DNA from: Arthrobacter sp. MN05-02
GTDB lineage: Bacteria > Actinomycetota > Actinomycetes > Actinomycetales > Micrococcaceae
Direction of reading: 5' to 3'
DNA: 64,000 bases
Assembly: GCA_004001285.1 (NCBI GenBank)
Contig: AP018697.1
Coordinates: 682,001-746,000, forward strand
The notes under the pieces are model-generated. The model worked only from the letters and a program-made list of their open reading frames with translations. It searched no databases and had not been told where the DNA came from. The position numbers and the translations under genes were made by a program. Of this stretch, positions 34,238-43,919 are shown piece after piece. The number at the start of each line of letters is the position of its first letter. Within the stretch, counting starts at the first letter, position 1.

Positions 34238-34580
34238 GGCGAACGTCCTCTTCCGTGGCCCGGGACGGGCACTCCTCGACAGGTGGTCCGGCCTGCCCTT
34301 GTGTATCAGGACTAACAGGGCGTGAACCGGGACCGCAAGTGTCCGGTGCAGTCGGCCGGCCTCCTTGACGGGGCGTCGTCCGCGAATCCGGACGGGGTTG
34401 CGGGACGAGGAGGCCGCCCGGAGCACGGTAGGCGACGACGGCGGACGCACGGTCCACTTGTTGCAGGAACGGAAAGTAGGTTGAAGGCGACGGGCCGAGA
34501 GGTGTTTATTTAGTTGACCTAACGAAACGGCAGGCGTACAGTTACTTAGAGCAACGAAGTATATGAGGCCAGGAGTTCGA
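34238..34580. other. Divergent intergenic region, 343 bases
   Basis: Lies between the YdeP-type gene (minus) and the MarR gene (plus). The right part holds a promoter and probable operator (see 34510-34542). Nothing convincing was seen in 34260-34500; it contains AT-poor filler without ORF or hairpin. Confidence 0.6.
34510..34542 (+). promoter_or_regulatory. Promoter and probable operator of the MarR-DHA2 operon
   Basis: TTGACC (34514-34519), 17-base spacer and TACAGT (34537-34542) make a good sigma-70 promoter. The -35 box lies inside the inverted repeat TTAG-TTGAC-CTAA (34510-34522), so a bound MarR dimer would block RNA polymerase. Confidence 0.65.
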
Positions 34581-35144
34581 ATGTCAGTAGCGCAGCACAC
34601 GGCTGCAGAGCTGGTGCACAACATCTTCGATCTGCAGCGCGCCCTGCGGGGAGTGACGGCTGCCGCCATGAAGTACTCGGAGCTGGGCCCGGCTCACACC
34701 GGCGTCCTGTTCTTCATCGGAGAGGGCGGCCCCATGCGCGCCTCGGTCCTCGCGGGCAAGCTCGGCATCGGACCATCCGCACTGAGCCGGCAGCTCGCGG
34801 ACCTCGAGCAGTTCGGCTTCGTGGTCCGGACCCCGGACCCGCTGGACGGGCGGGCCTGCCTGCTCTCGCTGTCGGGAGAGGGCCGGACGTACCTCGCAGA
34901 GACCTATGAGCACAGGGCCGAGACACTGCGGGAGATCCTCTCCGACTGGACCGAGAGCGAAGCCGAGGCGGCGTCGTCGTCCGTGCAGCACCTCACGGCC
35001 GCCCTCCGCTCCGCTGCCTCGCACCCCGGCGGGCCGGTACACCCCGTCCACCAGGATCCACCCCGCACCACCGCACACCGCACGGGCAACGACGGCCGTC
35101 ACCACCTGGACCCCGCGTCCGAGATGTCGAAGGAAGAACACTGA
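34581..35144 (+). CDS. MarR-family transcriptional regulator
   Basis: A 187-residue regulator. Winged-helix motif: MRASVLAGKLGIGPSALSRQLADLEQFGFVVRTPDPLDGRACLLSLSG, about residues 50-97, with the DGR wing. The C-terminal ~40 residues (HPGGPVHPVHQDPPRTTAHRTG) are a disordered His/Pro-rich tail not typical of MarR. Its stop overlaps the start of the DHA2 transporter gene by one base (TGATG), so it probably controls that pump. ATG 34581 is preceded by CAGGAG; the upstream ATG at 34563 lacks a site. Confidence 0.9.
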   Translation: MSVAQHTAAELVHNIFDLQRALRGVTAAAMKYSELGPAHTGVLFFIGEGGPMRASVLAGKLGIGPSALSRQLADLEQFGFVVRTPDPLDGRACLLSLSGEGRTYLAETYEHRAETLREILSDWTESEAEAASSSVQHLTAALRSAASHPGGPVHPVHQDPPRTTAHRTGNDGRHHLDPASEMSKEEH

Positions 35145-37051
35145 TGGCCATTCATTCCACCGAGGCGAAGGATGTCGAAGCCGCTGCACAGCAGCCGGCG
35201 GACGCCTCGCGCCACCACCGCAGCAGCGAGCCCATGAGCCACAAGCAGATCCTGCAGGCGCTCACGGGCCTGCTCGCCGGCCTGTTCACGGCGATCCTGA
35301 GCAGCACCATCGTCGCGAACGCGTTGCCCACGATCATGAGCGACCTCAACGGCTCCCAGACGGACTTCGCCTGGGTCATCACCGCCGCCCTGCTCGCCAA
35401 CGCAGCGACCACCCCCATCTGGGGCAAGTTCTCGGACCTGTTCGACAAGAAGGTCCTGGTGCAGGTCAGCATCGTCATCTTCGTCGCAGGCTCGGTGCTC
35501 GCGGGGTTCGCCCACACCATCCCGCTGCTCCTCACGGCCCGCGTCATCCAGGGCATCGCGATGGGAGGCCTCACCGCCCTCGCGCAGGCGATCATCGGCA
35601 CCATCATCGCGCCGCGTGAGCGTGGCCGGTACTCCGGCTACATGGGCGGCGTCATGGCCGTCGCGACAGCCGGCGGACCGCTGCTCGGCGGCTTCATCGT
35701 GGATTCGCCGCTCGGCTGGCGCTGGACGTTCTTCGTCTGCGTCCCGCTCGCCATCATCGCCCTGGTGCTGCTGCAGATCACCCTGAAGCTCCCCGACACC
35801 CGCCGCAAGGCACGGATCGACTGGCTCGGCTCCATCCTGCTGACCGCAGGTGTGAGCCTGCTCCTCATCTGGGTCTCCTTCGCCGGCAAGGAGGGCTACT
35901 ACGAGTGGTTCTCCCGCGAGAGCGCCCTGATGGTGGGCGGCAGCGTGATCCTGCTGGCGCTCCTGCTCGTCGTCGAGGCGAAGGTGGCCGAGCCCATCAT
36001 CCCGCTCACGATCATCTCCGAGCGCACCACGGCCCTGGCGATCATCGCCTCGGTCGCCGTCGGCATCGCCCTGTTCGCCAGCTCGAGCTACCTGGGCCAG
36101 TACTACCAGGTGGCCCGCGGCGCCACGCCCACCGAGGCCGGCCTGCTCACGCTCCCGATGATCGCCGGCAACCTGATCGGTTCCATCGGTGCGGGACAGC
36201 TCGTCACCAAGTACGGCAAGTGGAAGAGGTACCTCATCGCGGGCGCCCTGTTCCTCATCGCGGGCCTGGGCCTCGCCGGCACCATCGACCACGTGACGGA
36301 ACTCTGGCTCGTCGGCATCTACACCTTCGTGTTCGGCCTCGGCCTGGGGCTCATGCTGCAGAATCTCGTCCTCGCGGTCCAGAACACCGTGGCGGTCAAG
36401 GACATCGGCTCCGCCAGCGCCTCCGTGGCCTTCTTCCGTTCGATGGGCGGCGCAGCAGGAGTCGCAGTGCTGGGCGCGATCCTCGGCAACCAGGTGGAGG
36501 ACAAGACCGCCGAGGGCCTCGCCGCGGCCGGCATCCCCGTCTCCGGCGGAGCCGCAGGCGGATCACTCGACCTCGTCGACCTCCCTGCACCGATCGCCGA
36601 CATCGTGCGGGCCGCCTACGGGGACAGCACGGCCATGATCTTCCTGATCACGGCGGTCATCGCGGTCCTCGGGCTCGTCTGCGTGCTCTTCATCAGGGAG
36701 ACGGCGCTGCGCCGCACGGTCGACTTCGCCCAGGCCGCTCCCGCCGGTCCTGCCGCGTCCATGTCGCCCGCGGCAACGGGCACCACGCCCGCCGTCGCCG
36801 GTGCGCCGACAACAGGCACCACGGCGCACGGCGCACAGTCCGGAGCAGAGTCCGGAGTCACTGCCCGTCGGGACGGGGACACCGTGCGACAGGGCTCGGC
36901 AGGGGAATCCGAGGTCGTCGCGGTGCAGCCGTCGCACGGCAGGCACAGTGCCGGGCCGGTCGAGATCCTCAAGGTCGATCTCGACCGCGTGGCCCGGGAG
37001 CTGTCCGAACTGGACATCGAGCTGCCGAACGGTGCCGGAGTGCGCCGCTGA
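35144..37051 (+). CDS. DHA2-family MFS drug efflux transporter (EmrB/QacA-like)
   Basis: A 635-residue transporter with 14 predicted membrane helices. It has the DHA2 start LLAGLFTAILSSTIVANALPTIMSDL and WVITAALLANAATTPIWGKFSDLF, motif A between helices 2 and 3 (GKFSDLFDKKVLVQ), and motif C-like segment in helix 5 (GGVMAVATAGGPLLGGFI). After the last helix an unusual cytosolic tail of ~110 residues (Ala/Thr-rich, then VEILKVDLDRVARELSELDIEL) could interact with another protein. Translationally coupled to the MarR gene, whose product likely responds to the exported compound. Confidence 0.92.
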   Translation: MAIHSTEAKDVEAAAQQPADASRHHRSSEPMSHKQILQALTGLLAGLFTAILSSTIVANALPTIMSDLNGSQTDFAWVITAALLANAATTPIWGKFSDLFDKKVLVQVSIVIFVAGSVLAGFAHTIPLLLTARVIQGIAMGGLTALAQAIIGTIIAPRERGRYSGYMGGVMAVATAGGPLLGGFIVDSPLGWRWTFFVCVPLAIIALVLLQITLKLPDTRRKARIDWLGSILLTAGVSLLLIWVSFAGKEGYYEWFSRESALMVGGSVILLALLLVVEAKVAEPIIPLTIISERTTALAIIASVAVGIALFASSSYLGQYYQVARGATPTEAGLLTLPMIAGNLIGSIGAGQLVTKYGKWKRYLIAGALFLIAGLGLAGTIDHVTELWLVGIYTFVFGLGLGLMLQNLVLAVQNTVAVKDIGSASASVAFFRSMGGAAGVAVLGAILGNQVEDKTAEGLAAAGIPVSGGAAGGSLDLVDLPAPIADIVRAAYGDSTAMIFLITAVIAVLGLVCVLFIRETALRRTVDFAQAAPAGPAASMSPAATGTTPAVAGAPTTGTTAHGAQSGAESGVTARRDGDTVRQGSAGESEVVAVQPSHGRHSAGPVEILKVDLDRVARELSELDIELPNGAGVRR

Positions 37052-37080
37052 TCCGGCGCCGGACGAACAGCATCGACGGA

Positions 37081-37110
37081 ACAGGCCATCGGGATCTCCC
37101 GGTGGCCTGT
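37081..37110 (+). terminator. Terminator hairpin after the DHA2 pump
   Basis: ACAGGCCATCGGGA (37081-37094) pairs with TCCCGGTGGCCTGT (37097-37110) over 14 bp with one G-T wobble and a 2-base loop. Confidence 0.7.
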
Positions 37111-37197
37111 TCCCGTACGTCGGAAGCCTTTGTTCCCTTCTTCGACAAACCTCTTGTCGGGAGCAGGAATGTGACGTAGCGTACTGGCAACCGGTCG

Positions 37198-37214
37198 TCG
37201 AAACGTTTAGACAA
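37198..37214. promoter_or_regulatory. Probable LacI operator in front of the LacI gene
   Basis: TCGAAACGTTTAGACAA, 53 bases upstream of the ATG at 37268. It differs in one base from the site at 38339-38355, and contains the palindromic core AAACGTTT of LacI-family operators. Confidence 0.75.
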
Positions 37215-37267
37215 CCGGCAGCCGGAGGATCCCCTCCGGCCCGCGCACGGCAGACATCGGAGTCGGC

Positions 37268-38284
37268 ATGGCCAATATCCACGACGTAGCCCGCGTCGCC
37301 GGTGTGTCCATCAGTACCGTCTCCTATGCGCTGAGCGGCAAGCGGCCCATCGGGGAGAAGACCCGCCGACGCATCGACGAGGCGGTGCGGGAACTCGACT
37401 ACATGCCCAATGCCGCCGGCCGGATGCTGGCCGGGACGAGGACGCGCATCTTCGCCCTCACCGCACCCCTGAGGAGCGACACCTACGCGCCCGCGCACAT
37501 GGCGTTCGTGCTGGCAGTGGCGACGGCTGCAAGGAAGTACGACTACGACGTCCTCCTCCTGACCGAGGACGAGGCGACCGACGGTCTCCACCGGGTCTCC
37601 TCGAGCAGGCTCGTGGACGGGATCATCGTGCTGGACGTCTCCCTCCACGACGAGCGAGCGGACCTCGTGCGTACGCTCGGTGTCCCGGCAGCGCTCATCG
37701 GCGTTCCGGCGGACACGGAGGGGCTCGTCTGCGTGGACCTCGACTTCGAGGCCGCCGCAGCTCTGGCGGTCGACCGGTTGGTCGACGCCGGGCACAGGTC
37801 GCTGGCCCTTCTCGGCCACCCCTCGGTGGTCTACGACCGCGGATCCAACTTCCCGATGCGGTTCCGCGACGGCTTCCTGCGCAGGGCGGCGGAGCGGGGG
37901 GCCCACGCCGTGTTCTCGATGGTCGAGAAGGACGGGTCCCACGTCCGGGCCGCGCTGGCCGGCGTCCTGGACGCGGACCCGGCACCCACCGGCGTCGTCG
38001 TGCACGCGGAGGAGGGCGTCCACAAGGCGGTCCTCGAGGCCGTCGCGGCACGCGGACTGTCCGTCCCGCAGGATCTCTCGGTCATAGCGGGGGTGCCCAC
38101 CTTCGATACGTCCGGCTTCACACCACCGCTGGATTCCATTCCGCTCATCCCGGCGGACTCCTGTACCCGTGCGGTCGAGCTGGCGGTCCAGCAGCTCGAC
38201 GGCACCGTCGAACCGCGCGTCGAACTCGTCGCGCCCAAATACCGCGACCACGGTTCGGTCGCGGCACCCGGCCCGGGCAGCTAG
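37268..38284 (+). CDS. LacI-family transcriptional regulator of the downstream sugar locus
   Basis: A 338-residue regulator. Helix-turn-helix IHDVARVAGVSISTVSYALSGKRPIGEKTRRR at residues 3-35 and the minor-groove hinge helix YMPNAAGRMLAG near 50-60. The effector domain ends HGSVAAPGPGS. It precedes the binding-protein, permease and glycosidase genes on the same strand. Operators TCGAAACGTTTAGACAA before this gene and TCGAAACGTTTCGACAA before the binding-protein gene indicate self-control and control of the operon. Confidence 0.92.
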   Translation: MANIHDVARVAGVSISTVSYALSGKRPIGEKTRRRIDEAVRELDYMPNAAGRMLAGTRTRIFALTAPLRSDTYAPAHMAFVLAVATAARKYDYDVLLLTEDEATDGLHRVSSSRLVDGIIVLDVSLHDERADLVRTLGVPAALIGVPADTEGLVCVDLDFEAAAALAVDRLVDAGHRSLALLGHPSVVYDRGSNFPMRFRDGFLRRAAERGAHAVFSMVEKDGSHVRAALAGVLDADPAPTGVVVHAEEGVHKAVLEAVAARGLSVPQDLSVIAGVPTFDTSGFTPPLDSIPLIPADSCTRAVELAVQQLDGTVEPRVELVAPKYRDHGSVAAPGPGS

Positions 38285-38338
38285 CGCCGGCGCCACCCTC
38301 CATCGGTTCCACCCGACGCAGCACTCCACAGCCGCGGA

Positions 38339-38355
38339 TCGAAACGTTTCGACAA
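38339..38355. promoter_or_regulatory. Probable LacI operator in front of the second sugar operon
   Basis: TCGAAACGTTTCGACAA, with the perfect 14-base palindrome TCGAAACGTTTCGA, 46 bases upstream of the binding-protein ATG. Confidence 0.8.
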
Positions 38356-38400
38356 TTCCTGTCCGTCCCACCGACGGGCGACCACTACAAGGGAGTAGGC

Positions 38401-39702
38401 ATGAACAAGAGCAGATTGATCCTGGGGGCCGCCTTCACGGCAGCCGCACTCACCCTGTCGGGATGCTCCGGCTCCGGCTCGGACACCGGGTCCGGCGGTG
38501 AGGGCGACACCCTCAAGCTGTGGCACTTCGAGAGTGAGACCAGCGCCATGGGCATCGCCTGGACCGAGGCCATCAAGGTCTTCGAGGAGGAGACCGGCGC
38601 GACGGTCGAGTTCGAGGAGCGCAGCTTCGAGCAGATCCGTTCGACGGCGAGCCAGGTGCTCAACTCGGACGAGGCCCCGGACCTCCTCGAGTACAACAAG
38701 GGCAACGCCACGGCAGGCCTGCTGTCCAGCCAGGGCCTGCTGAGCAACCTCGACGACGCCGTCGAGGAGTACGGCTGGGACGACAAGCTCGCCCCGTCCC
38801 TGCAGACCACGGCCAAGTACGACGAGCAGGGCATCATGGGCTCGGGCAGCTGGTTCGGCGTCCCGAACTACGGCGAGTTCGTCGAGGTCTACTACAACAA
38901 GGACATGTTCGCCGAGGCCGGCCTTGAGGTCCCCACCACGCTCGACGAGTTCGAGGACGTGATGCAGGCGTTCACCGACCAGGGCATCACGCCCATGGCG
39001 GAGTCGGCGGCCGAGTACCCGCTCGGCCAGCTCTGGTACCAGCTCGCCCTCACGCAGGCCGACCGCGGCTGGGTCGAGGACTATCAGCTGTACGAGAACC
39101 CGGTGGACTGGCAGGGCGAGGAGGTGTCCTTCGCCACGGAGACGGTCAAGGACTGGACGGACAAGGGCTACATCTCCACCAACGCCACGGGCTCGACGGC
39201 GGAGGACGCCGGAACGGCGTTCATCAACGGAACGAACCCGATCTTCTTCTCGGGCAGCTGGTGGCACAACCGGTTCACCACCGAGGCCACGGGCTTCGAG
39301 TGGGGCACGTTCCTCTTCCCCGAGGCGGACCTCGCGCCGGGTTCCGCGGGCAACATGTGGGCCGTGCCGGAGAACGCCGCGAACAAGGAGCTCGCGTACG
39401 AGTTCATCGACATCACGATGCGCCCCGAGATCCAGAACCTCATCGGCAACAACGGCGGAGTCCCCGTCGCCGCCGATCCGGCCGACATCACCGACGAGAA
39501 GAGCTCGGAGCTCATCGCGAACTTCAACCAGCTCACCGAGAAGGACGGCATCGCCTTCTACCCGGACTGGCCCACGCCCACCTTCTACGACGAGCTGAAC
39601 GCAGGCCTCCAGGAGCTCCTGAACGGCACGATCTCGCCGGAGGAGTTCCAGGAGCAGGTCGGCGGGCAGTACCAGAGCGGCGTCGACGACATCGTCGGCT
39701 AG
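38401..39702 (+). CDS. Sugar ABC transporter substrate-binding lipoprotein
   Basis: A 433-residue family 1 solute-binding protein. Signal peptide with lipobox LSGC (Cys near residue 22), then a Gly/Ser linker (SGSGSDTGSGGEGD). Typical motifs: LWHFESETSAMGIAWTEA, APDLLEYNKGNA and YYNKDMFAEAGLEVPTTLDEF. Lipid-anchored at the outer membrane face. First gene of the operon with two permeases and the family 31 glycosidase. The substrate is probably an oligosaccharide with an alpha-linked residue, given the glycosidase; inference only. Confidence 0.93.
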   Translation: MNKSRLILGAAFTAAALTLSGCSGSGSDTGSGGEGDTLKLWHFESETSAMGIAWTEAIKVFEEETGATVEFEERSFEQIRSTASQVLNSDEAPDLLEYNKGNATAGLLSSQGLLSNLDDAVEEYGWDDKLAPSLQTTAKYDEQGIMGSGSWFGVPNYGEFVEVYYNKDMFAEAGLEVPTTLDEFEDVMQAFTDQGITPMAESAAEYPLGQLWYQLALTQADRGWVEDYQLYENPVDWQGEEVSFATETVKDWTDKGYISTNATGSTAEDAGTAFINGTNPIFFSGSWWHNRFTTEATGFEWGTFLFPEADLAPGSAGNMWAVPENAANKELAYEFIDITMRPEIQNLIGNNGGVPVAADPADITDEKSSELIANFNQLTEKDGIAFYPDWPTPTFYDELNAGLQELLNGTISPEEFQEQVGGQYQSGVDDIVG

Positions 39703-39719
39703 TTCCCCGCATCCGTCCG

Positions 39720-39751
39720 TGCCGCCGGTCCCCGTTCCCGGACCGGCGGCA
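39720..39751 (+). other. Intra-operon hairpin
   Basis: A 12-bp stem (TGCCGCCGGTCC at 39720-39731 with 39740-39751) and an 8-base loop in the 93-base gap between binding-protein and permease genes. In such operons this kind of stem-loop stabilises the upstream message, allowing excess binding protein over permeases. Confidence 0.65.
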
Positions 39752-39795
39752 AGCACGGCACCCCGACTGTCCCCGCCCTCGGAAGGTGCAAGCCC

Positions 39796-40758
39796 ATGGC
39801 GATCGCAACCCGGTCGAAGGAGCGCGCCCAGCGCTCCACCGCCACCCCCAGCCTCATCCCCGGCTCCCGCAGCAGTTCCTTCTGGTTCTACCTGCTGCCC
39901 GGTCTCGCCCTGCTCACGCTCATCATCGTGGTCCCGCTGCTGTGGAACGTCTACCTGACCTTCACCTCGTACCGCGGTATCCGCCCCCCGGAGTTCATCG
40001 GCCTGGAGAACTGGGTCGAGCTCTTCGGTGACACGACGTTCTGGACCTCGTTCCGCAACTCGGTGGCCATGATCGTCGCGATGGTGGTGGTGCCCACGCT
40101 GCTGGGCCTCGTCCTCGCCGCCATGCTGTTCGACCTGATCGGCCGGAAGTTCGGCGGCCGCATGGCGAGCTTCCTCCGCGCCACCTACTACCTGCCGCAG
40201 ATCCTGCCCGGTGTCATCGCGGCCATCGTGATCGGCTGGATCCTCCGGCCCGAGAACGGCGCCCTCAACCAGGTGCTCGCCGCCGTCGGACTCGGCGGCC
40301 TGCAGGGCAACTGGCTGGGCAGCCCCGAGACGGCCCTGCCCAGCATCATGGTGATCATGGTCTGGGTGCAGCTGGGCTACCCCGTGGTGATCTTCATGGC
40401 GGCGCTGCAGCGCGTGGACCCGGAACTGTACGAGGCCGCGGAGCTCGACGGCGCCAACTGGTTCCAGCGCTTCCGGGCCATCACCGTCAGCATCATCCGG
40501 CCCGAGATCTTCGTGGTCACCCTCACGTGCGCCATCGCCGCACTCAAGGTCTTCGGTCCCGTCTACGCGCTGACCGGCGGCGGACCCGGCACCTCGACGA
40601 TCGTCCCCGCCTACTACGCCTACAGCGAGTTCTTCCAGTCCCAGCAAGTGGGTTACGGCGCCACGATCGCCACCGCGCTGACGGTGGTCATCGCCGTCGT
40701 CAGCATCGTCTTCGTCCTCGTGCAGACGAGGCTCGAACGCAGCGAGGAGGCACGCTGA
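39796..40758 (+). CDS. Sugar ABC transporter permease (MalF-like)
   Basis: A 320-residue permease with six predicted membrane segments, first at about residues 33-55 (WFYLLPGLALLTLIIVVPLLW). EAA loop: LYEAAELDGANWFQRFRAITV. Its stop overlaps the start of the next permease gene by one base (TGATG). Second gene of the LacI-controlled operon; acts with the binding protein at 38401 and the MalG-like partner. Confidence 0.93.
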   Translation: MAIATRSKERAQRSTATPSLIPGSRSSSFWFYLLPGLALLTLIIVVPLLWNVYLTFTSYRGIRPPEFIGLENWVELFGDTTFWTSFRNSVAMIVAMVVVPTLLGLVLAAMLFDLIGRKFGGRMASFLRATYYLPQILPGVIAAIVIGWILRPENGALNQVLAAVGLGGLQGNWLGSPETALPSIMVIMVWVQLGYPVVIFMAALQRVDPELYEAAELDGANWFQRFRAITVSIIRPEIFVVTLTCAIAALKVFGPVYALTGGGPGTSTIVPAYYAYSEFFQSQQVGYGATIATALTVVIAVVSIVFVLVQTRLERSEEAR

Positions 40759-41666
40759 TGGCCATCACCGAGACCACGGCGGAGAAGACCGCACGTGAGG
40801 CCGTCCTGGAACCGCCCCGTCGACGACGACGCGGCGGGCGGGCGCGCAAGACCGCCGGCGACTGGGTGATCCTCGCGGTGGCCGTGCTGATCGGGCTGCT
40901 CATCGCCGTCCCGTTCCTGCTCATCCTCGCGAACTCGTTCAAGTCGCCCACGGACTACGCCTCGGGCGGTCCGCTCTCGCTTCCGTCGTCGCTCTACTTC
41001 GACGGCATCACCGCCTTCTGGGAGCGCGTCGACTTCCCGCGCAAGCTGTGGAACAGCTTCTTCATCAGTTCCGTGGTGGCGGTGCTCGCCGTCGGGATCT
41101 CCATGTTCAACGCCTTCGCCCTCGGCATCGGACGGGTGCGCGGCCGGACCTGGCTGGTGCTCCTGATCCTGCTCGCCAACATGCTGCCGCAGGAGGTGCT
41201 GCTGTACCCGCTGTACTTTATGTTCCGGCAGGTGGGCCTCTACGACAGCCAGTGGGCCGTGATCATCATCTTCACCGTCATCCAGAGCGCGTTCGGCACC
41301 TATCTGCTGGCCTCGGTGTACGGCACCTTCCCGAAGGAGCTGCTGGAGGCGGCGTCCCTGGACGGCGCGAGCCGCTGGCAGATCCTGTGGCGCGTGATCT
41401 TCCCGATCTCGCGACCCACCCTGAGCGTGCTGCTCATCTTCTTCTTCATCTGGACCTGGAACGAGTTCCTGATCCCGCTGACGTTCCTCGTGGGCAACGA
41501 CAACCAGACCGTCCCCGTGGCGATCACGGTCCTGCAGGGCGACCGCCTCATGGACGTCACCACCACCAGCGCCTCCGCCCTCCTCGGGCTCCTTCCCACC
41601 CTCATCTTCTTCCTCATCTTCCAGCGCACCCTCACCCGGGGCATCACGGCAGGAGCAGTCAAGTAA
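40758..41666 (+). CDS. Carbohydrate ABC transporter permease (MalG-like)
   Basis: A 302-residue permease. The first ~30 residues are a basic cytosolic tail (PPRRRRRGGRARK), followed by six membrane segments. EAA loop: LLEAASLDGASRWQILWRVIFP. Coupled start ATG 40758 inside the stop of the previous gene. As in the first sugar locus, no ATPase gene follows. Confidence 0.93.
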   Translation: MAITETTAEKTAREAVLEPPRRRRRGGRARKTAGDWVILAVAVLIGLLIAVPFLLILANSFKSPTDYASGGPLSLPSSLYFDGITAFWERVDFPRKLWNSFFISSVVAVLAVGISMFNAFALGIGRVRGRTWLVLLILLANMLPQEVLLYPLYFMFRQVGLYDSQWAVIIIFTVIQSAFGTYLLASVYGTFPKELLEAASLDGASRWQILWRVIFPISRPTLSVLLIFFFIWTWNEFLIPLTFLVGNDNQTVPVAITVLQGDRLMDVTTTSASALLGLLPTLIFFLIFQRTLTRGITAGAVK

Positions 41667-41668
41667 CC

Positions 41669-43910
41669 ATGAAATTCACCGACGGATTCTGGCATGTCCG
41701 CCCCGGCGTCGATGCACAGTACGCGCAGGAGGCCTACGACATCGAGGTGGCGGACGGCCGGCGCCTCGTGGTCTCGGCCCCCACCAAGGTCATCGAACGG
41801 CGCGGCGACACGCTCAACCGGGCGCTGCTGACGGTCACGCTCAGCAGCCCACTCGACGGGATCATCGGCGTGCGGATCGAGAACCACCGCGGCGACAGCC
41901 CGCACCGCGGCTTCGACCTCGTCGGTGCGGAGGGGGGTGGCACCACCGCCACGGCCACGACGGACGACGACGGCGGCACCCTGGTGGCGGGTCCGCTGAC
42001 GGCTCGCATCCCCCATGGAGCCCCGTGGAACCTGTCCTTCGAGGCCGACGGACGGACGCTCACCTCGAGCGGGCACAAGTCCGTGGGACGCATGGGCCTC
42101 GCACCCGACGCCCCGGTCACCACCGAACCGGTGGGCGTCGCGGGCGTCGCGCCCACGGGACGCGCGCCGTCGTCGTCGTGCCTGCACGCGCAGCTCTCCC
42201 TCGGTGTGGGAGAGCTGGTCTACGGACTGGGGGAGCGCTTCGGTCCCCTCGTGAAGAACGGGCAGACGGTGGACATCTGGAACGCCGACGGCGGCACCTC
42301 CAGCGAGCAGTCCTACAAGAACGTGCCGTTCTACCTGACCAACCGTGGCTACGGCGTCCTCGTGAACCATCCCGAGCACGTCTCCTTCGAGGTGGGGTCC
42401 GAATCCGTGGAGCGCGTGCAGTTCTCGGTCCCGGGAGGTGCTCGAGTACTTCGTGATCTACGGGCCGACGCCGGCGGACATCCTCGAGCGCAACACGCGC
42501 CTGACCGGTCGCCCCGCGCTGGTGCCCGCCTGGTCCTACGGCCTGTGGCTGTCCACGACTCGACTGACGAGGTCGTGACGGCATTAACGAGCGTCTTCCC
42601 TTCGACGCGGGAGTTCAACTTGATCTGAGTCTTCCCCGACAGCCTGCCTGCAAGACAGCGCCTGGACTGTGACATCGTCCGGCAGCGCGCTCGACTTCGA
42701 CGAGGCAGCCCAGGAGGGCTACCTCGTGCGGCGCGAGGACGGCACGGTGTGGCAGTGGGACATGTGGCAGGCGGGCATGGGCCTGGTGGACTTCACGAAC
42801 CCCGGTGCGACGGCGTGGTTCCAGGACAAGGTGCGGACCCTGCTCGGCCAGGGCGTCGATGCGATCAAGACCGACTTCGGTGAGCGGATCCCGCTGGGAG
42901 TGCAGTGGCATGACGGCACACCCGCGGAGACTATGCACAACCTCTACCCCCAGCTCTACAACCGCGCCGTCTTCGACGTCCTCGAGGAGGTCCGCGGGCA
43001 GGGCGAGGCGGTCCTGTTCGCCCGCTCCGCCACCGCCGGCGGGCAGCAGATGCCCGTGCACTGGGGAGGCGACAACTCGTCGTCGTTCGAGTCGATGGCC
43101 GAGACGCTGCGCGGTGGGCTCTCCCTCGCGCTCAGCGGCTTCGGGTACTGGAGCCACGACATCGGCGGCTTCGAGGGCTCACCCGATCCCGCGGTGTTCA
43201 AGCGGTGGGTCGCCTTCGGCCTGCTCTCGAGCCACTCGCGCCTGCACGGCTCCACGAGCTACCGGGTCCCGTGGGCCTTCGACACCGGCGACGAGCCCGA
43301 GGGCCAGAGCGCCGTCGACGTCACCCGGGCGTTCGCGCGGCTGAAGCTGTCCCTCATGCCCTACCTGTACGCCGTCGGCGCCCAGGCCCACGCGACGGGC
43401 ACGCCCTTCATGCGTCCGATGCAGCTCGCCTTCCCGGAGGACCCCGCCGTCGCGCACCTGGACCGGCAGTACATGCTCGGCCCCGACCTGCTCGTGGCTC
43501 CCGTGTTCTCGGCGGACGGGGCGGTCGAGTACTACCTCCCCGGGGGCACCTGGACGCACCTGCTCACCGGCGAGGCGGTCCAGGGAGGAGGCTGGCGACG
43601 TGAGACCCACGGGTTCGACAGCCTGCCGCTCTGGGTGCGGAAGGGAGCGGTCCTCGTCACCGGCAGCACCGACGACCGGCCCGACTACGACTACCTCGAC
43701 GACCCGCTCGTCACCGTGTACCCCGGAGCCGCCGACGGCAGCACGGCGCGGGTGGTCACGCCCGCGGGGGTCGAGGGCGGGTTCCGCGTGTCCCGCTCCG
43801 CCTCCGGCTACCGCGTCACGGGCCCCGACGGCGTCCCCTTCCGGGCACGCCTGGCGGGCGGAGCGGAAGCACGGTCCGACGGCGGAACAGTGGAGCTCGG
43901 GGGCCAGTAG
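41669..43910 (+). pseudogene. Glycoside hydrolase family 31 protein (alpha-xylosidase-like), disrupted
   Basis: Two good pieces of an alpha-xylosidase of the YicI group. The N-terminal part (41669 to ~42430) has the beta-sandwich (GLGERFGPLVKNGQTVDIWN). An extra G in the GGG at 42433-42435 shifts the frame: without it the text continues EVLEYFVIYGPTPADILERN. From about 42550 to 42690 the sequence is scrambled and too short compared with relatives, with stops; recognisable scraps remain (REFN, VFPD). From 42700 the frame is clean to 43910 and keeps the nucleophile motif IKTDFGERIP and the acid/base region HWGGDNSSSF, so the active site survives but the linking barrel strands do not. Either an assembly fault or a real pseudogene. 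Starts 2 bases after the permease stop. Confidence 0.8.
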
Positions 43911-43919
43911 CATCGGAGG

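Noticed and set aside
31922..34315. 797-residue plus-strand open frame
   Set aside because: Antisense to the YdeP-type gene, whose motifs are clear; no recognisable domain.
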